A DNA stretch of 64,000 nt from Streptomyces silvae (GTDB lineage Bacteria > Actinomycetota > Actinomycetes > Streptomycetales > Streptomycetaceae). The stretch lies in NCBI RefSeq assembly GCF_016745505.1, contig NZ_JAERUC010000184.1, forward strand, positions 1 to 64,000, in the 5' to 3' direction. Positions 42,967 through 52,216 of this stretch are shown piece by piece. A model generated the notes under the pieces. The model was given only the letters and a program-made list of their open reading frames with translations. It did not search any database and was not told the origin of the DNA. The position numbers and the translations under genes are program-made. The first letter of the stretch is position 1. Each line of letters begins with the position of its first letter.

Positions 42967-43374
42967 ATGGACCGATTCAGGCGCGCATCGGCGGCCGCCC
43001 TGCTGACAGCGGTGGCACTGGCCGGCGCGGTGGGCGGGGCCGCGGCGTCGTCCGGTGTCCCCGCACCGCCGTCCGGGGAGCGCGCGCAGGACCTGGCGAC
43101 GCGGCCGGCCCTCTCCGCCCACTCGACCGCGCGCACCGTCGCGGCCTGGGAGGAGTTCCGCGTCCACGGCTCAGCCCGCAACGTCGGCGCCGGCACCCCG
43201 GTCACCCTTCAGCAGAAGCAGGGCAAGCGCTGGGTGTCCCTGCCCGCCACGATGAGGACGGCCCGCAGCGGCGAGTACACCCTGCGCGTGAAGCTCGGCA
43301 TCAAGGGGGAGAACGCCCTCCGGATCGTCGGCGGCGGCGCCGTCTCCCCGGTCGTCCGTACGACCGTGAACTGA
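42967..43374 (+). CDS. Small secreted protein with Ig-like/bacterial beta-domain
   Basis: Protein of 135 residues. Signal peptide (MDRFRRASAAALLTAVALAG..., cleavage near AAASS) then a single beta-rich domain (WEEFRVHGSARNVGAGTPVTLQQ, in parts FRVHGSARNV and YTLRVKLGIKGEN) like domains that coat or anchor to the cell surface. AAGGAGA 8 bases before ATG. An AT-rich patch with a near-direct repeat (GATTATGT / AATTATGT at 42876-42891) upstream may hold its promoter. Function unknown. Confidence 0.75.
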   Translation: MDRFRRASAAALLTAVALAGAVGGAAASSGVPAPPSGERAQDLATRPALSAHSTARTVAAWEEFRVHGSARNVGAGTPVTLQQKQGKRWVSLPATMRTARSGEYTLRVKLGIKGENALRIVGGGAVSPVVRTTVN

Positions 43375-43390
43375 GCGCCCTCCCCTCCTG

Positions 43391-43444
43391 CCCCACGCAC
43401 TCCGGCCGGCCCGCGAAGAAGCGGGCCGGCCGGAGTGCGTGGGG
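43391..43444. terminator. Very strong bidirectional terminator
   Basis: Perfect 24-bp inverted repeat (arms 43391-43414 and 43421-43444, core CTCCGGCCGGCCCGC) with the loop GAAGAA, lying between the convergent stops at 43374 and 43454. This is the longest perfect stem I found in the window. Confidence 0.92.
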
Positions 43445-43453
43445 GCCGGAACT

Positions 43454-45841
43454 TCAGCCCTCCCAGGTCCAGTCGGCCACCTCGGGCAGGTCCGTCCCGT
43501 GTTCCCGGATCCAGGCGTGGTGCCGGGTGCGTACGTCCGCCATCGCCTGCCGTACGGCGACGGCGCGGACCCCCAGTCCGGGCACCCGGTCGACCACGTC
43601 CATGACGAGCCGGTAGCGGTCCAGGTCGTTGCGGACCACCATGTCGAAGGGCGTGGTGGTGGTCCCCTCCTCCTTGTAGCCCCGGACGTGCAGATGGGCG
43701 TGGCCCGCGCGCCGGTACGCCAGACGGTGCACCAGCCAGGGATAGCCGTGGTAGGCGAAGATCACCGGCTTGTCCCGGGTGAACAGCGCGTCGTACTCGG
43801 CGTCCGGCATGCCGTGCGGGTGCTCCTCGTGGGGCAGCAGCCGGGTCATGTCGACGACGTTGACCACGCGTACGGCGAGCTCCGGGAGGTGACGCCGCAG
43901 CAGCCCTGCCGCGGCGACGGTCTCCAGGGTGGGTACGTCCCCGGCGCAGGCCAGCACGACGTCGGGCTCGCGCCCGCCGTCCTCGGTGCCGGCCCACTCC
44001 CACACCCCGGCGCCCCGGGCACAGTGCGCGCGGGCCTCGTCGAGGGTGAGCCAGTCGAAGCCGGGCTGCTTGCCTGCGACGATCACATTGACGTAGTCGC
44101 GGCTGCGCAGCACGTGGTCCGCGGTGGACAGCAGCGTGTTGGCGTCCGGCGGCATGTAGACCCGGACGACCTCGGGGCTCTTGTTGAGGATGTGGTCGAC
44201 GAAACCGGGGTCCTGGTGCGAGAAGCCGTTGTGGTCCTGGCGCCAGACATGCGAGGTGAGCAGGTAGTTCAGGGAGGCGATGGGCGCCCGCCAGTGCAGC
44301 CGGCGCGAGGTGCGCAGCCACTTGATGTGCTGGTTGACCATCGAGTCGACGATATGGGCGAACGCCTCGTACGAGGAGAACAGTCCGTGCCGCCCGGTCA
44401 GGAGGTATCCCTCCAGCCAGCCCTCGCAGAGGTGTTCCGAGAGCACCTCCATCACCCGGCCGTCGCGGGCCAGGTGCTCGTCGGTCGGGAGCACCTGGGC
44501 CTGCCAGGCCTTTCCGGTGGCTCCGTAGAGGGCGCCCAGCCGGTTGGACTCGGTCTCGTCGGGGCCGACCACGCGGAAGTCCCGGCGGCCGGCGGTGGCC
44601 GCCATGACGTCCCGCAGCAGTCCGCCCAGGACCCGGGTGGGTTCGTGCAGGACGGTGCCCGGGGTGTCGACCCGCACCGCGTGGTCCTCCAGCGGGGGGA
44701 TCGGCAGGTCACGCAGGAGCTGTCCGCCGTTGGCGTACGGCGTCGAGCCGAGGCGGGCGGCGCCCTCGGGGACGCACTCCAGGACCTGGGCGGTGGGCCG
44801 GCCCTCGGAGTCGAAGAGTTCCTCGGGCCGGTACGAGCGCATCCACTCCTCCAGCTGGCGCAGATGGCCGGGGTCGTCCCGGACACCGGGCAGCGGGACC
44901 TGGTGGGCGCGCCAGGTGTTCTCGACGGGGAGCCCGTCCACCACCTCCGGGCCCGTCCAGCCCTTGGGGGTGCGCAGCACGATCATCGGCCATCGCGGCC
45001 GTACGGTCGCGCCCTCGGAGCGGGCGGCGCGCTGGTATGCGTCGATGCGGTCCACGGCGAGGTCGAGGGCGGCGGCCAGCGCGCGGTGGACCGTGGCGGG
45101 CTCGTCCCCTTCGACGTACAGGGGGTCGTGGCCGTATCCGCGCAGGAGCGCGTCGAGTTCGTCCTCGGGCAGCCGGGCGAGGACCGTCGGGTTCGCGATC
45201 TTGTATCCGTTGAGGTGGAGGATCGGCAGGACGGCCCCGTCGTGCACCGGGTCGAGGAACTTGTTCGAATGCCAGGAGGCGGCCAGCGGTCCCGTCTCCG
45301 CCTCTCCGTCCCCGACGACACAGGCGACCAGCAGTTCGGGGTGGTCGAAGGCGGCGCCGTAGGCGTGGGTGAGCGCGTAGCCCAGTTCGCCGCCCTCGTG
45401 GATGGAGCCGGGTGTCTCGGGGGCGACGTGGCTGGGCACACCGCCGGGGAAGGAGAACTGCTTGAACAGGGCTGCCATTCCGGCGCGGTCGCGGCTGATG
45501 TCGGGGTACGTCTCGGAGTAGCTGCCCTCCAGCCAGGAGTTGGCGAGGACGGCGGGGCCGCCGTGGCCCGGCCCCCAGACGCAGAGGGCGGGCCGGTTCC
45601 GTGTCTTGACGATCCGGTTGAGGTGGGTGTGGACGAGGTTCAGCCCGGGTGAGGTGCCCCAGTGGCCGAGCAGCCGCGGTTTGATGTGCTCGGGGGCCAG
45701 CGGCTCCTCCAGCAGGGGGTTGGCCATCAGGTAGATCTGGCCGACCGCGAGGTAGTTGGCGGCGCGCCAGTGGGCGTCGAGCGCCTCGGTCTCGGCGTCG
45801 GACAGGGCTGAGGCCCCGGAGGGTGTGCGGGCGTCGGTCAT
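43454..45841 (-). CDS. xfp: Phosphoketolase (xylulose-5-phosphate/fructose-6-phosphate)
   Basis: Thiamine-diphosphate enzyme of 795 residues that splits xylulose-5-P or fructose-6-P with phosphate to acetyl-phosphate plus a triose or tetrose phosphate. Family signatures visible are YLAVGQIYLMANPLL near the N-terminus, GHWGTSPGLN, GPGHGGPAVLANSWLEGSY (as GPGHGGPA and LANSWLEGSY), the TPP motif GDGEAETGP, FCHQDPG-like SHQDPGFVDH and the C-terminal FAYHGYPWLVHRLAYRR region. Length is normal. It follows an aldehyde dehydrogenase gene by 63 bases; the two may form a small operon for C2 metabolism. Confidence 0.96.
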   Translation of the reverse strand: MTDARTPSGASALSDAETEALDAHWRAANYLAVGQIYLMANPLLEEPLAPEHIKPRLLGHWGTSPGLNLVHTHLNRIVKTRNRPALCVWGPGHGGPAVLANSWLEGSYSETYPDISRDRAGMAALFKQFSFPGGVPSHVAPETPGSIHEGGELGYALTHAYGAAFDHPELLVACVVGDGEAETGPLAASWHSNKFLDPVHDGAVLPILHLNGYKIANPTVLARLPEDELDALLRGYGHDPLYVEGDEPATVHRALAAALDLAVDRIDAYQRAARSEGATVRPRWPMIVLRTPKGWTGPEVVDGLPVENTWRAHQVPLPGVRDDPGHLRQLEEWMRSYRPEELFDSEGRPTAQVLECVPEGAARLGSTPYANGGQLLRDLPIPPLEDHAVRVDTPGTVLHEPTRVLGGLLRDVMAATAGRRDFRVVGPDETESNRLGALYGATGKAWQAQVLPTDEHLARDGRVMEVLSEHLCEGWLEGYLLTGRHGLFSSYEAFAHIVDSMVNQHIKWLRTSRRLHWRAPIASLNYLLTSHVWRQDHNGFSHQDPGFVDHILNKSPEVVRVYMPPDANTLLSTADHVLRSRDYVNVIVAGKQPGFDWLTLDEARAHCARGAGVWEWAGTEDGGREPDVVLACAGDVPTLETVAAAGLLRRHLPELAVRVVNVVDMTRLLPHEEHPHGMPDAEYDALFTRDKPVIFAYHGYPWLVHRLAYRRAGHAHLHVRGYKEEGTTTTPFDMVVRNDLDRYRLVMDVVDRVPGLGVRAVAVRQAMADVRTRHHAWIREHGTDLPEVADWTWEG

Positions 45842-45904
45842 GAAGCGTCTCCCTGGGGCAAGGCTGGCTGCGTACGGTCTAGATGTTTTGACCCGCAGGG
45901 TTGT

Positions 45905-47308
45905 TCACGCGTCCGAGCCGGGGCCGTACCAGACGGTGGTGGCGTTGCAGAACTCGCGGATCCCGTGTCCTGCCAGCTCGCGCCCGTAGCCGGAGCGCTT
46001 CACACCGCCGAAGGGCAGCGCGGGGTGGGAGGCCGTCATGCCGTTGAAGAAGACCCCGCCTGCCTCCAGGTCGCGTACACAGCGGTCCATCTCCCCCGCG
46101 TCGCGCGTCCAGACGTTGGAACTGAGACCGAAGGGGGTGTCGTTGGCGAGGTCCACGGCCTCGTCCAGGTCCGCCACCCGGTAGAGCGTCGCCACCGGGC
46201 CGAAGGTCTCCTCGCGGTGGATGCGCATGTCCGGGGTGATGCCGGTGAGCACGGTGGGCTCGTAGAACCAGCCGCGGTCCAGCCCAGCGGGCCGTCCGCC
46301 GCCGCACAGCACGGTGGCGCCCTTGGCGAGGGCGTCCTCGACGAGTTCCTCGAGGTCGGCGCGGCCCTGTTCGCTGGAGAGCGGCCCGACGTCGGTGGAC
46401 TCCTCCAGCGGGTCGCCGACGGTCAGGGCGCGCATCCCGGCCGTGAAGCGCTCGGTGAACGCGTCGTAGGCGTCCGTGTGGACGATGAAGCGCTTGGCCG
46501 CGATACAGGACTGGCCGTTGTTCTGGACGCGGGCGGTCACGGCGGTGTCGGCGGCCTTCTCGACGTCCGCCGAGGGCAGGACGACGTAAGGGTCACTGCC
46601 GCCCAGTTCCAGCACGGTCTTCTTCACCTCGTCGCCCGCGACGGAGGCGACCGAGCGGCCGGCCGGTTCGCTGCCGGTGAGCGTCGCGGCGGCGACCCGC
46701 GGGTCGCGCAGGACCGCCTCGACGGCGCCCGAGCCGATGAGGAGCGTCTGGAAGACGCCGGCCGGGAATCCGGCCCTGGTGAACAGGTCCTCGATGTACA
46801 GGGCGGTCTGCGGCACGTTCGACGCGTGCTTGAGCAGGCCGGTGTTGCCGGCCATGAGGGCGGGCGCGGCGAAGCGCATGACCTGCCAGAGCGGGAAGTT
46901 CCACGGCATCACGGCGAGCACGACGCCGAGCGGCCGGTAGTGCACCCGGGCGCGGGTGGCACCGGAGTCCTTGACGTCGGCCTCGTCGGGGTGCTCGTCG
47001 GCGAGCAGGCGTTCGGCGTTGGCCGCGTACCAGCGCATGGCCTTGGCGCACTTGGCGGCCTCGGCGCGGGCGGCCTTGACCGGCTTGCCCATCTCGGTAG
47101 TCATGGTGCGGGCGATCTCCTGCTGGTCCTCGTCGAGGAGATCGGCGGCCCGGTTCATCAGGCGGGCGCGCTCGGCGAAGGTCGTGGTGCGGTGGTCGTG
47201 GAACGCGCGGTGCGCGGCGGCGAGCCTGCGCTCGGTCTCCCGCTCGTCCAGCGCGTCGAATGTCCTGAGCGTCTCGCCGTTCGCGGGATTGACCGTCGCG
47301 ATGGGCAT
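45905..47308 (-). CDS. NAD(P)-dependent aldehyde dehydrogenase (succinate-semialdehyde type)
   Basis: Aldehyde dehydrogenase of 467 residues. Starts MPIATVNPANGE with AGGAGG seven bases upstream, showing PWNFPLWQVMRF, the catalytic Glu segment LELGGSDPY and the catalytic Cys268 in NGQSCIAAKRF, and C-terminal ALPFGGVKRSGYGRE (PFGGVKRSGYG). The closest family is the short NADP succinate-semialdehyde dehydrogenases, though actual substrate is not fixed by motifs. Upstream of xfp on the same strand. Confidence 0.9.
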   Translation of the reverse strand: MPIATVNPANGETLRTFDALDERETERRLAAAHRAFHDHRTTTFAERARLMNRAADLLDEDQQEIARTMTTEMGKPVKAARAEAAKCAKAMRWYAANAERLLADEHPDEADVKDSGATRARVHYRPLGVVLAVMPWNFPLWQVMRFAAPALMAGNTGLLKHASNVPQTALYIEDLFTRAGFPAGVFQTLLIGSGAVEAVLRDPRVAAATLTGSEPAGRSVASVAGDEVKKTVLELGGSDPYVVLPSADVEKAADTAVTARVQNNGQSCIAAKRFIVHTDAYDAFTERFTAGMRALTVGDPLEESTDVGPLSSEQGRADLEELVEDALAKGATVLCGGGRPAGLDRGWFYEPTVLTGITPDMRIHREETFGPVATLYRVADLDEAVDLANDTPFGLSSNVWTRDAGEMDRCVRDLEAGGVFFNGMTASHPALPFGGVKRSGYGRELAGHGIREFCNATTVWYGPGSDA

Positions 47309-47455
47309 GGCAGTGCCTCCTAGCGTTGTTCTTCGACCGTGCCGCGCCACGCCCCCGCGCGCAACGCGACCCTCACGCACACGTACCCGGCCGGCGCGGA
47401 TCATGCGTGCCGCGGGCACGCCGTCCGCACCGGCCGGGGCCGGCAGAGCTGTCGG

Positions 47456-47917
47456 TCACACGAGTTCGGCGACCGGGCCGCTGAGGAACGTACGTCCGCC
47501 GGGGAGCGGGGTACGCGGGAGCAGCCCGGTGGTACTCGGCGACTCGGCGTAGCGCGTGAACCACACGACCTTGCCGTCGGTGGTCCGGCAGGTGCCCCAG
47601 CTGTCGCTGAGGGCCATGACGCGGCTGAGGCCGCCGCCACCGCCGTCGAGCAGCCGGGGCATCCGGGAATCGTCGTCGGCCACGGACACCGTCAGGTGCC
47701 GGCCGCTCCAGCGGAGTTCGACGACGCAGTGGTTGTCGTCGCCGACGTGTCGCTGGACGTTCGTCAGGAGCTCCTCCGCCGCCCGGCACACGGGCCGGAC
47801 GTGCAGATCGAGACTCCAGTGACGAAGGTGTGCGGCGACTATGCGCCGCAGCTGGGAAATGCGCTCTGCCGACACCTGCAGTTCGACCAGATAGTGCCGG
47901 TCGAGTGGAACGGTCAT
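47456..47917 (-). CDS. HATPase-type anti-sigma-factor-like ATP-binding protein
   Basis: Protein of 153 residues with a GHKL/HATPase_c fold like RsbW/SpoIIAB regulators. The N-box is AEELLTNVQRHV and the G-box regions are DDDSRMP and GGGGLSRVMALSD; the C-terminus VVWFTRYA follows. Streptomyces encodes dozens of these small kinases, which regulate sigma-factor antagonists or bind partners of BldM/Rsb-type networks. No sigma or antagonist gene is adjacent. The inverted repeat at 48007-48028 lies 90 bases upstream. Confidence 0.85.
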   Translation of the reverse strand: MTVPLDRHYLVELQVSAERISQLRRIVAAHLRHWSLDLHVRPVCRAAEELLTNVQRHVGDDNHCVVELRWSGRHLTVSVADDDSRMPRLLDGGGGGLSRVMALSDSWGTCRTTDGKVVWFTRYAESPSTTGLLPRTPLPGGRTFLSGPVAELV

Positions 47918-48006
47918 CGTCGAGGCTCCTCACCGCGAGGCCCACATGCTTCACCTCGTTTGAACCAACGACCCCCGAACACGAAGCGTGAGCAGTAATC
48001 ACTTCT

Positions 48007-48028
48007 GGGTCACTCATCAGGGTGACCC
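48007..48028. promoter_or_regulatory. Inverted repeat between paoC and the HATPase gene
   Basis: GGGTCAC / GTGACCC arms (48007-48013, 48022-48028) with an 8-base loop. It could be the terminator of the molybdoenzyme operon or an operator for the HATPase gene. Confidence 0.4.
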
Positions 48029-48069
48029 GACGGGGCCGCTTGCGCAACCGAAGGGGCCGGCACCGGGCG

Positions 48070-50166
48070 TCACGGCAGGTAGGGCAGCAGTTTGTCCGGG
48101 GTGAGGGGCAGTTCGCGCAGCCGGGCGCCGGTGGCGTGCCGTACGGCGTTCCCGATGGCGGCGGCGGTCCCGACGATGCCGATCTCGCCGATGCCCTTGC
48201 TCCCCATGGGGTTGAGGTGCGGGTCGTCCTCGTCGATCCAGTGCGCCTGGATGTCGGGGACGTCGGCGCAGGACGGTACGTGGTACGAGGCCAGGTCGCT
48301 CTCGGTGAAGTCGCCGAAGGCCGGGTCCATGGTGCTGCCCTCGGTGAGGGCCATCCCGAGCCCCATGACCATGCCGCCGATGAACTGGGATCGTGCCGTA
48401 CGGGAGTTGAGGATGTGTCCGGCGGCGAACACCCCGAGCAGCCGGCGCACCCGGACCTCGCCGGTGAGGGAGTCGACGGCCACCTCCGCGAAGTGGGCGC
48501 CGAAGGCGTGCCGGGCGTACGGGGACTCCTGTGCGGTCTCCTCGCCGGTGTCGGCGGTGACGGTGACGCCCTCCGGCGGGATCGGTCCGGTGTGCCCGTC
48601 GAGCCGGCGTACCAGCGCGGTGGCGGCCTTGTGGACCGCGGAGCCCCAGGAGGCGGTGCCGGAGGAGCCGCCCGCGACGGGGGCGGGGGGCAGATCGCTG
48701 TTGCCGATGTCGACCGTCACGTTCTCCTGCGGCGTGTCCAGGACCGAGGCGGCGATCTGCGCGAGGACGGTGCGGGCGCCGGTGCCGATGTCGGTGGCGT
48801 TGACCCCGATCCGGTAGGAGCCGTCGGGAGCGGCCTGCGCGGTGGCAGCCGCCTTCGAGACGAGGACGGGGTACGTGGCCGAGGCGACGCCCGTGCCGAG
48901 CAGCCAGGGGCCCTCCTCGCGGGTGGCGGGCTGCGGGTCCCGGTCGTACCAGCCGAAGCGGCGGGCTCCCTCGCGCAGGCAGGCCGTGAGGCCGCGGCTG
49001 CTGAACGGGCGCCCGCTGTCGGGTTCGGTCTGCGGTTCGTTGCGCAGCCTCAGCTCGACGGGGTCGAGCCCGAGGGCGTTGGCCAGTTCGTCCATGGCGG
49101 ACTCCAGGGCGTACATGCCCGAGGCCTCCCCCGGCGCGCGCATCCAGGACGGGCTGGGCACGTCGAGCGCCACCACCCGGTGCTCGGTGCGGCTGTGGGG
49201 CGAGGCGTACATGATGCGGGCGGGCACGGCGGCCTGCTCGACGAACTCCTTGATCCGCGAGGTGTGGGTGGCGATCTCGTGGGAGACGCTGGAGAGCACG
49301 CCGTCGCGGTCGGCGCCCAGGCGTACCCGTTGCAGGGTGGGCGCCCTGTGTCCCACGACCGCCGCCATGTACCGCCGGGGCAGGGAGAGCTGGACCGGGC
49401 GGCCGGTGTGCCGGGCGGCCATCGCGGCGAGGACGGCCTGGGGGCGGGGGGTGCCCTTGGAGCCGAAGCCGCCGCCGACGTGCTCGGAGATGACGGTGAT
49501 GCGGTCGCGGTCGAGCCCCAGGGCCTTGGCGAGGCTCTCACGCACGGCGGTCGAGCCCTGGCTGGAGTCGTGGACGGTCAGATGCCCGTCGGCCCACCGG
49601 GCGGTGGAGGCGTGCGGTTCCATGGGGTGGTTGTGCAGCCCGTGCAGCGTGTAGGTGGCGTCGATCCGCACGGGTGCGGCGTCGAAGGCGCGCATGGCGT
49701 CACCGCGTTCGCGCAGGGCCGGGTAGCCGCCGTTGGCCTCCTCGGGGGTGTAGAGGCCGGGGTGGTCGGCGGTGAGGACGACGTCGTGCCCGGTGGTGGC
49801 GTACTCGACGTGCACGGCCTCCGCACCGGCCCGGGCGGATTCCAGGCTCTCCGCGAGGACGAGGGCCACGGGCCAGCCCCGGTGCGGAACCCGGTCGTCC
49901 TGGAGCACGGCGAGGATCGGGTCGTCGGGCTCCTTCAGCCGTGGCGCGTTGTCCTGGGTCAGGACGGTGTGCACCCCCGGCACCGCGAGCGCGTCGGCGG
50001 TACGGATCGCGGTGACGCGCCCGCTCGCCACGGTGGCCGGGACGACCCAGCCGTACAGACAGCCCGGCGTGGTGTGTTCCGCGGCGTACCGGGCGGTGCC
50101 GGTGACCTTGTCCCGGCCCTCGCGCCGGAGTACGGGCGCGCCCAGCGCCCGGGTGGTGTCGCTCAT
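48070..50166 (-). CDS. paoC: Molybdenum hydroxylase large subunit (PaoC/YagR type, xanthine dehydrogenase family)
   Basis: Molybdopterin-binding subunit of 698 residues of a three-subunit aldehyde/xanthine oxidoreductase. Visible motifs include the N-terminal TGTARYAAE, the EPHASTARW, GGGFGSKGTPRPQ (Moco-binding loop), VNATDIGTGART, GGSSGTASWGSAVHK and the catalytic base Glu661 in MGSKGIGEIG. Length fits the PaoC branch rather than the 770+ residue xanthine dehydrogenases. Last gene of the operon; no XdhC/PaoD insertion chaperone is encoded next to it. Confidence 0.9.
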   Translation of the reverse strand: MSDTTRALGAPVLRREGRDKVTGTARYAAEHTTPGCLYGWVVPATVASGRVTAIRTADALAVPGVHTVLTQDNAPRLKEPDDPILAVLQDDRVPHRGWPVALVLAESLESARAGAEAVHVEYATTGHDVVLTADHPGLYTPEEANGGYPALRERGDAMRAFDAAPVRIDATYTLHGLHNHPMEPHASTARWADGHLTVHDSSQGSTAVRESLAKALGLDRDRITVISEHVGGGFGSKGTPRPQAVLAAMAARHTGRPVQLSLPRRYMAAVVGHRAPTLQRVRLGADRDGVLSSVSHEIATHTSRIKEFVEQAAVPARIMYASPHSRTEHRVVALDVPSPSWMRAPGEASGMYALESAMDELANALGLDPVELRLRNEPQTEPDSGRPFSSRGLTACLREGARRFGWYDRDPQPATREEGPWLLGTGVASATYPVLVSKAAATAQAAPDGSYRIGVNATDIGTGARTVLAQIAASVLDTPQENVTVDIGNSDLPPAPVAGGSSGTASWGSAVHKAATALVRRLDGHTGPIPPEGVTVTADTGEETAQESPYARHAFGAHFAEVAVDSLTGEVRVRRLLGVFAAGHILNSRTARSQFIGGMVMGLGMALTEGSTMDPAFGDFTESDLASYHVPSCADVPDIQAHWIDEDDPHLNPMGSKGIGEIGIVGTAAAIGNAVRHATGARLRELPLTPDKLLPYLP

Positions 50167-50212
50167 GACGGACGTCCTCGGTCTCTCGGGGGGTGTGCGG
50201 GGCGACGGCGGG

Positions 50213-51202
50213 TCAGGCGGGCGGCGCGAGGCCGGCGAGTTCGGCCAGGGCGCCGACGGCCAGCCGGTGGGCCAGGTCCACCTTGAAGCCGTTGTCGCGC
50301 AGGGGCCGGGCCGTGGCGAGTTCGGCGCTCACGGCGCGTGCGAAGGTCTCCTCGTCCGCGGGGGCGCCGCGCAGCACGTCCTCGGCCACCCGGGCACGCC
50401 AGGGCCGGGGCGCGACTCCGCCGAAGGCGAGGGCGGCCCGCTCGACCCGGCCGTCGCGCACGCTCAGCACGGCAGCGACGGAGGCCAGGGCGAAGGCGTA
50501 CGAGGCGCGGTCGCGGGCCTTGCGGTACAGGGAGGTGGCGGCGGGCGGCGGCAGCACCACCTCGGTGATCAGCTCGCCCGGGCGGATCACCGTGTCCTGG
50601 TCCGGGTTGTCGCCGGGCAGCCGGTGGAAGTCGGTCACGGGCACGGTCCGCTCGCCCTCGGGTCCGTGCAGCAGGATCGCGGCGTCGAGCGCGGCGAGGG
50701 CGACCGCCATGTCCGAGGGGTTGGTGGCGACGCAGTCCTCGGAGTGGCCCAGCACCGCGAGATCGCGGTGTGCGCCCTCCCTGGCCGGGCAGCCGGAGCC
50801 GGGCAGCCGTTTGTTGCAGGGCTTGGAGACGTCCTGGAAGTACGGGCACCGGGTGCGCTGGAGCAGGTTCCCGCCGGTGGTGGCGGTGTTGCGCAGCTGC
50901 CCGGAGGCGCCGGCCAGCAGGGCCTGCGACAGGGCGGGGTAGCCGCTCCGTACGCCGGGGTGGGCGGCCAGGTCGCTGTTGCGCACGGTGGCGCCGATCC
51001 GGAGACCGCCGTCGTCGGTCGGTTCCACCCGGTCCAGCGGCAGCCGGCTGACGTCGACGAGCAGGCCGGGCGACTCGACGCCGAGCTTCATCAGGTCGAC
51101 GAGGTTGGTGCCGCCGCCGAGGAACCGTGCGCCGGGATGCCCGGCGCCGGCGCGGACGGCTTCGGCAACGGATGCGGGGCGCAGATAGGCGAAGGGTCTC
51201 AC
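50213..51202 (-). CDS. paoB: FAD subunit with extra 4Fe-4S cluster (PaoB/YagS type)
   Basis: FAD-binding subunit of 329 residues (FLGGGTNLVDLMKLG, TATTGGNLLQRTRC motifs). It carries an insertion with four cysteines, Cys119, Cys129, Cys138 and Cys157 (RCPYFQD, KPCNKR, GSGCPA, SEDCVA), the hallmark of PaoB/HCR-beta-type subunits that hold a 4Fe-4S cluster near FAD. GTG 51202 overlaps the small-subunit stop (GTGA). It passes electrons between the 2Fe-2S subunit and the final acceptor. Confidence 0.9.
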   Translation of the reverse strand: MRPFAYLRPASVAEAVRAGAGHPGARFLGGGTNLVDLMKLGVESPGLLVDVSRLPLDRVEPTDDGGLRIGATVRNSDLAAHPGVRSGYPALSQALLAGASGQLRNTATTGGNLLQRTRCPYFQDVSKPCNKRLPGSGCPAREGAHRDLAVLGHSEDCVATNPSDMAVALAALDAAILLHGPEGERTVPVTDFHRLPGDNPDQDTVIRPGELITEVVLPPPAATSLYRKARDRASYAFALASVAAVLSVRDGRVERAALAFGGVAPRPWRARVAEDVLRGAPADEETFARAVSAELATARPLRDNGFKVDLAHRLAVGALAELAGLAPPA

Positions 51203-51771
51203 GGGGCCACGTCCTCGATCGCCTCGACGATGTGCGGGTAGGCACCGCACCGGCAGAGGTTGCCGCTCATGCGCTCGCGGATCTCGTCCGCGTCCAGCGC
51301 GACCGGTCCCCCGGCGGCGAGCACCGCCCGGGGGGTGGCGTGCGAGGGGAAGCCGTCCTCGGCCTCACCGAGCATGCCGGCGGCCGAGCAGATCTGCCCG
51401 GGGGTGCAGTAGCCGCACTGGAGGGCGTCCCTCTCCAGGAACGCCGACTGCAGCGGGTGCAGCCGGTCGCCCTCGGCCAGCCCTTCGACGGTGGTGATGT
51501 GGGCGTCCTCCTGGGCGACGGCGAGCAGGAGACAGCTGTTGGCGCGCCGGCCGTCGACGAGCACGGTGCACGCTCCGCACTGTCCGTGGTCGCAGCCTTT
51601 CTTGGCGCCGGTGAGTCCGAGGTGCTCCCTCAGGGCGTCCAGCACGGTGGTGCGGTGATCGAGTGTCAGGGTCCGTGCCGTGCCGTTGACGTACAGGGTG
51701 AAGGTGGAACAGTCGTCGGGAGTCGGCACCTGGGCCGCTTCCGCGTCGACGGTCCCCGGGGTGGCGTTCAT
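51199..51771 (-). CDS. paoA: 2Fe-2S subunit of molybdenum hydroxylase (PaoA/YagT type)
   Basis: Iron-sulfur subunit of 190 residues. The plant-type 2Fe-2S cluster site is Cys60, Cys65, Cys68 (CDHGQCGAC) and Cys80; the second cluster site is Cys119, Cys122 (QCGYC) with Cys173 and Cys175 (LCRCG). No Tat signal is present, unlike E. coli PaoA, so the enzyme is probably cytoplasmic. It follows the unknown gene by 36 bases in the same operon. Confidence 0.9.
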   Translation of the reverse strand: MNATPGTVDAEAAQVPTPDDCSTFTLYVNGTARTLTLDHRTTVLDALREHLGLTGAKKGCDHGQCGACTVLVDGRRANSCLLLAVAQEDAHITTVEGLAEGDRLHPLQSAFLERDALQCGYCTPGQICSAAGMLGEAEDGFPSHATPRAVLAAGGPVALDADEIRERMSGNLCRCGAYPHIVEAIEDVAP

Positions 51772-51807
51772 CTGCGCATTACCTTCCGGGTTCGGGTCGT
51801 ACGGGCG

Positions 51808-52206
51808 TCACGCGGGCCGGTGGCTCTCCAGCCTCAGGCGGATCTCCTGCTCCTGGTCGCCGGCGGCCGTGCCGACGAGCCGGACGGTGAAGGCGTCGGC
51901 CAGGTGCTTGCGGAGGCGGTCGACCGCCCAGTAGCCGCCCTGGGCCTCGACCATCACCGGCACGGAGAGCCGCGAGGGCCCCGGGCCGGTCTTCGTCTCG
52001 GAGACGTCGACGGTCGCGGTCCACACGGTGGGGCGGGTGTCCGACGCGTCCTCGGGGGTGTCGCCCGCCGGGCGGTCGGAGACGAACGAGCGGCGCAGCA
52101 CGTCGAACACGGTGCGTGCGTCCTCCTTGGGGCAGCCCGTCACCGCCACCACGACATCGCCGCTCTCCTGGTGTTCCTGTGTCTGTTCCCGCGTGCTGTT
52201 CACCAC
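51808..52206 (-). CDS. Unknown protein within the molybdoenzyme operon
   Basis: Protein of 132 residues, GTG start (two consecutive GTG codons, AAAGGAA upstream). It begins NSTREQTQEHQESGD, then a beta/alpha pattern (DVVVAVTGCPKEDARTVFDVLRRSF, in parts VVAVTGCPKED and VFDVLRRSF) and ends IRLRLESHRPA. No recognised domain. It lies 10 bases after nrfD and 36 before paoA, so it is tightly embedded between two molybdenum enzymes; a role in their assembly or regulation is inferred only from position. Confidence 0.7.
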   Translation of the reverse strand: MVNSTREQTQEHQESGDVVVAVTGCPKEDARTVFDVLRRSFVSDRPAGDTPEDASDTRPTVWTATVDVSETKTGPGPSRLSVPVMVEAQGGYWAVDRLRKHLADAFTVRLVGTAAGDQEQEIRLRLESHRPA

Positions 52207-52216
52207 TGGATTCCTT

